The notes under the pieces are model-generated. The model saw nothing but the letters and a program-made list of their open reading frames with translations, searched no databases and was not told where the DNA came from. This document shows positions 59,216-64,000 of a stretch of DNA of 64,000 bases, in pieces (within the stretch, counting starts at the first letter, position 1; each line of letters begins with the position of its first letter). This DNA comes from Apium graveolens (lineage: Eukaryota > Streptophyta > Magnoliopsida > Apiales > Apiaceae): positions 171,758,518 to 171,822,517 of the forward strand of contig NC_133650.1 in assembly GCF_009905375.1 (NCBI RefSeq), read 5' to 3'. Position numbers and translations under genes: made by a program.

Positions 59216-59869
59216 CCTTTGTTCATGTCTTTTGTTGCAAATGCTTTATTATAAGGAATCAAACTGAGCAACATGGAAAGTTTGACGCCAAAGCAGACAA
59301 AGGTATTTTTGGTGGGTATTTAGTTGGAAAAGCATACAGAGTCTACAATCTAAGAACCAACATTATTATGGAATTTGTACATGTTATGTTTGATGATAAG
59401 AAGATTAAAGGACTACAAGATGAAGGTTTCCATGAAAGCCTCAAATTTGACAATATTGAGATGAACTATGATGATAGTTGTGATGAAAGTGATCAAGAAA
59501 TAATCTCTAAGGATAATGCAGAAAAGTCAGCAACAAATGAAGCACATAATTCCACATCCGTCGAGAGACAAGGTGCATCATCCGTTGAAAGACAAACTGC
59601 ATCATCCGTCGAGAGGCAAAGATCAACATCCGTTAAGCCATCAATAGGAGTTGAAAGTTAAAATAGATCACAAACTCAGGGGGAGTTTCTTCTAGAGCTA
59701 ATCTACCTCCATAAAATAGACAACTGTGAGGCCTCTTCATCTAGAGCTAATCTACCACAACAAAGAAAATGGACTAGGGATCACCCATTTGAACAGATTA
59801 TTGGTGAAGCAACTTCAAGAATGCAAACTAGAAAAGAAACTCAAGAAGAATGTCTATATAGCAGCTTCC
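59216..59869 (+). pseudogene. Element B pol: integrase end and linker to RT
   Basis: Continues B: FVHVFCCKCF, KADKGIFGGYL, AYRVYNLRTN, then a Ser-rich linker and QQRKWTRDHPFEQIIGE, which is the stretch just before RT. It has a stop at 59659-59661 and a frameshift after it. The linker has three to four 8-residue repeats (SSVERQ) encoded by 24-25-nt units that carry CATCCGTCGA/CATCCGTTGA (59554, 59578, 59603, 59627). Cut at 59869 by F (target site cttcc); the RT, RNase H, env-like ORF and 3' LTR of B lie beyond the window. Confidence 0.88.
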
Positions 59870-62800
59870 TGTAACGCCCGGGAAATATTATGTATTTATT
59901 TTTATCAATAAATAATTATTATGTGATTTTATGTGAATTTTGGTGAATTATTTGATAATTGATATTAATATCTGGATGTTTATTTCTGATAAAATTTAGA
60001 TATTTTAATTTTTAATTATCCAGAATTAAATCTAGATAATTTTGGTATTTTTCTGGTAATTTTTATGATTTTATAAGGATTTATAGAATTAACAATGATT
60101 ATTTTTACATAATTATAAAATAAATTTTTAAAATCAGAAATCGTCTCACTTCAATTGTTTTTGCGTTTTTACAACCCAAAACTCTTCCAAAAACTCCTTC
60201 CCAACCTAATTTGATAATTCTGAACACTTTCCGTGTTTTAACTTTTTCGATCCGGGGTATGGTTTGACCTGTACGAGTCCCGGTGTGAAATTTTCGATAC
60301 GCAAACCATTTTATATATCGACAAGAATTCATATTCTCAAAAGGCGAGACATTATTACCTTAATTTCATATAAAGTATTTTATAGGAAGCTCTGTTTTGA
60401 TAATTATCCAATTCTGGTATTAAAATTGTATCGTCTTTTTAGTTACTTAGCGGCTAAGTAACCCATTTTCGGAACCGATCTGTAAATGTAATTATTAAAT
60501 TATTAAACAAATAAAATAGGTGATGGTTCTGTCAGCTGTGTGTCATTGTGGTATAAATTGTTTATGATTTGTTGGACGCGATGATTAATTTTATAATTAA
60601 TTATCGAGCTATATGCATTTAATTTATTTTAGAGTGATTTTATTGAATATTTATTCCTAAAAATGCTAAAATTGTTTCTAAAATTATTTTTGTTGTTCCA
60701 TATTTTATTTATTATTTTTAGGGGTTTGTAAAATTTAGAAATCAATATTTTATTTATTAATTAATTTTAAATGATTTTCTGACTTCATTAAATTGTAAAA
60801 TCATTATTTAATTCCAGGATTCTTCAAAAATTGTGAAATTCATATTTTATTAAGTTTGGAATATTTCGGAAATTTTAAAATTATTTCAGGAATTTCTGGC
60901 TTTTATTTAACTGCACGTTTGGTCGTTAAATTGTAAAACGCGGGTAGGACGCACGAATCAAAAAAAAATATTTTAAAATTTACAAGAAATTTTATTTCAT
61001 TAGTTTTAAATTATTCCCCAAATTTTAAGAATTATTTGAAGAAAATTTAGAATTATTTGATAATTGATCAAGTTTTATTTACTCGCATCTTACTCGTTAA
61101 TTAACAAATTTCGATACTTATCGGGATAATTACTTCGCTTATCAGGATAATCTCTCCTTCTTTATCCCTTCAGTTATCTCTCCTCTGTGTCTCTCTCTTC
61201 GGGGGCGTGCCTCTCCCTCGATCCTAATCTCTCTCAATTCTCTACTCTCTCTCTACTATTAATCTCTCCTTCGCTTATCTTCTCTCTCTCGTCTTCCTCT
61301 GCCCCTTCCCTTGTGTTCGTGTTTCTCCTCCCTCATGCTCCGGTGAGCCGTCTCTGTTTCCGGTCATCTGTTTCACGACTTCCCGCCGCTGCTCGTTTTT
61401 TTTCCCGGCCGTCTCTTTTTCCAGTTGACCTCGTGCCTTCTCAGTCTGCTTCGTATGTAAACGTATATATATATATATATGATTATGTGTGTGGGTGTGT
61501 GACTGTGCATGTGTGTGTTACAAGTGTGTGTGTGGGTTGGGCGGCGCGTGGCCGCGTGTGTGCCCCTGTGTTCCCTGTGATGTCTCTGTTGGTGCTATTT
61601 TCCGGTTGCTTTCCGATTGGGGGCGCGTGCTTCTTGCTGGGTTACGATTTTATTAATTTTAATTTTATCCATTCTTTTCTGCAGGATTTATTTGATTGAA
61701 ATTTGTGAAATAAAAAAAAAGAAATAAATATTTTGTGCGGGAGATTAATAATAATTAATCGGTGGAATTCGTATGGACACCCCAATTTATCGGGCACCGA
61801 CGAATTTTACCGTCGTTGGCAATGAGCCTCGGCGAGCCGACGGTGGGCGATGATGATTTTTATATGAGTCCTACAGTTATTAATTAAATAAATTAGTTCG
61901 TAATAATAATTATGAAACGAAAACGAATAAAATTAGTTTATAAAATAAATTTTGAAATGAATGAAAATGATTAATAACTGAATTGTATTGGTGATTGGGA
62001 TTGGCGTACGGATTGTAAATTGGATGATTGGTTGTTGTTATGTTGTGATTGACGTCGATTTGATCTCGACGGGTAGGCCGATAAACAAAGGATGCGCTGC
62101 CCGATTTTCGGGAAATTAATTCCGAAATATCGGGAACGTAACCTATAATTATCGGAGACGTCGAATAATCATATATAATTATATTATATGAACAGGACTG
62201 CAATTGAGACAAGATAATTTATAAATAATCGATTACCCTGTTTTTCAAAACGACGAGTATACGTATTTTCTGAAAATGAATACCGAACCAAATTTCAAAG
62301 ATGTGAACCATAACTGCTATGTGTATTTCGATAATACATATAAATATGAATTCGGTTATGAAATCGTATGGGTAGAATATGATGACGATTTGATGTTAAG
62401 TTTAAGCGGTTATCTGAATTAGGGCATTTCAACCCTGTAGGTTTTAGACGGAAGACCCGAGACGTGACATCGGACTAGGAATGATCTAGAGATTAGACAT
62501 CGAGATCAACGAAGTTCCAACCAAAGGGTCTGAATGTTGGGATCCTATCGAGAATAGGATAGTAGGTGGACGATAAAGCCGAACGGTCAAAGTCGAACCA
62601 AAGTCAATCAGTAATAACGGTTAAAGCTTATTGAGGCAAGTATTCGTGCTTTTCTTTTAAATACTGCAAGTATTCTTGAATTTTCTTTTAATTATTCCAA
62701 ATAGTTATTCGCTCATATTTTAAGTTCAGAATAGTTAAATGTTATATATTTCGCTACAATTACTCATACTATGCTTGTTCAGTTATTCTTGTTTCTATAA

Positions 62801-63961
62801 TTCGATTGCTCTCATGAGCAAATACCCATTTTCTTCGGGTTATTTGCGAACCCTGAATTGGGAAGTTTTGACTTCAAAATGGTTTGACATCAAAATACTC
62901 TACGGGTTGGATAGTGATACTTTGGGGATTAAGTTTTATTTAATCCTAAGGACCGAAACATAATCGGTGCCTTGAGATGGGCCATAGTGCCTCGGGACCC
63001 GACTAGATCTATATATTGAGATATAGATCTGCATTATATTCTGACTGATCAGCAGAATATAGATGCGAACTAGTGTCCAGTCTAATTTATTGTTGATCGC
63101 CATTACTGGCATTCCTTCTTGAAATAAAATGTGATTATGGTTTAAAGTTATTCTTTCTTAGCACCCAGTTTCGGGAAATTACAATGTTTCTAAATAAATT
63201 CGAGGTTCAGATTGTTGCTGCAGCATTAGTTGCTCAGTGATAATTAGAATCTTGAATGAATTGAGATCTTCTTTATTATTCAACCCGTCCTTATCAGGCT
63301 GGTTTAGCAGGCTAAGTCTATGGAAACTTAGTCAATAATGATGGATACTAAATAGTTAGGAATTTCTTGAACGTCGTTTTATGAATAGTTGTTGCATTCG
63401 TTGTTCAAGTATAAAGTGTGACCAGAAGATATTTTGAAAACACGCAATTCTGAAACTCTTATAAAATGTCATTATTTCCTATATGATTTATAGCAATGCA
63501 AATCAAATTGATTTTAAGATAACGAAGTATATCCTTTAAATAATTTCATGTTTCGCTCTTCAAAATATTTCAGAGATTTTATCCGGAAGTTTTCTTTGAT
63601 TTTAATGCTTGAAACTCAAAATATATATACTTGCTGGGCATTTTGGCTCACTCTTGCTTTGTCAATTCTTATTTCTGCCAGAAACAGATAAGGATTAAAG
63701 TGAATAGCTTTGATAGACAGCAGAAGTTAGAGAAATTTCCATTGCGAGAGGTTGAAGGTGTTAGAAGAATGTCACAAGAGCATTAGTTCAAAGGTATTTA
63801 CACTTGTATTATAGTTGAACTGAGTTGTAGAAGCTTAGATTCTTGTTTCATACCATAACCTGTAAAAGATCCGGACTCAAGGGGTTATTTGTTTATTTCT
63901 TTACTTTATGTAATAATGGTTTAGTAACACCAAATCTTGACCCCGGATTTGGGGTGTTACA
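59870..63961 (+). repeat. 5' LTR of Gypsy element F (Tekay-like)
   Basis: 4092 bp, starting TGTAACGCCCGG and ending GGGGTGTTACA, with a primer-binding site four bases later. It has a CT-rich block (61140-61310), (TA)n/(TG)n near 61466, a GC-rich block with CCGTCG...GCCGACGG (61810-61850), and GGCTCACTCTTGC near 63650. All are shared in order with solo LTR S. The site cttcc (59865-59869) is the presumed left target-site copy; the right copy is outside the window. Confidence 0.9.
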
Positions 63962-63964
63962 GTT

Positions 63965-63976
63965 TGGCATCAGAGC
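63965..63976 (+). promoter_or_regulatory. Primer-binding site of element F
   Basis: TGGCATCAGAGC, one position different from the usual TGGTATCAGAGC. The interior of F starts here and leaves the window after 24 more bases. Confidence 0.88.
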
Positions 63977-64000
63977 TGCAGGTTATTGATCACTGAAATA

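Noticed and set aside
61187..61699. 171-codon ORF in the F LTR
   Set aside because: It lies in a CT-rich, then GT-rich stretch of an LTR; the translation is Ser/Leu low complexity with no domain. The related LTR S has no matching frame.

Overview
This window looks like plant nuclear DNA (AT-rich; plant-type LTR retrotransposons with tRNA-iMet primer-binding sites; a CACTA element with the plant terminus CACTACAAGAAAA). I see no host gene, tRNA, rRNA or CRISPR. From about 6.4 kb to the right edge it is one nested stack of LTR retrotransposons. The species cannot be fixed from the sequence alone; a eudicot with a large, repeat-rich genome is my inference.

Left part (1-6460): the 3' non-coding end and 3' LTR of one element (Z, LTR 1164-1683), anonymous AT-rich DNA, a 573-bp non-autonomous CACTA element (3430-4002) and a perfect 100-bp tandem duplication (5684-5883).

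Nested part (6461-64000). Element A, a minus-strand Sirevirus-type Copia, shows its 3' LTR (6461-7481) and a decayed env-like ORF. Into that ORF jumped B, a plus-strand relative of the same family (5' LTR 11660-12672). B is broken into five pieces: by a 3.2-kb solo LTR S (13701-16932, TSD tagat), by a complete Copia G (18468-23219, TSD aaggg), by a minus-strand Copia C (23571-45104, TSD tgagg), by a chromovirus-like Gypsy E (45593-59215, TSD ccttt) and by a Gypsy F whose 4.1-kb LTR (59870-63961) and primer-binding site reach the window end. C is itself split by D (28949-42238, TSD taacc), a complete, very young Sirevirus of 13.3 kb. The order of insertion A > B > C > D follows directly from the target-site duplications, and LTR divergence agrees (D about 0.65 %, E about 1.2 %, C and G about 4 %, all by eye).

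D is the most informative element: gag with three zinc knuckles, protease, D,D35E integrase, reverse transcriptase and RNase H, a 1222-aa env-like ORF, and between pol and env a GC-rich 91-aa ORF with its own TATA box. D and the A/B family each carry their own short dispersed motif, spread through the LTRs and into coding sequence. The motif is AAGTTCTGAT in D and TATCCGTCGA/TCAACGGATA in A/B. In both families it has also grown into 24-nt in-frame tandem repeats. The motif pattern and the extra ORF are what I consider most worth following up.
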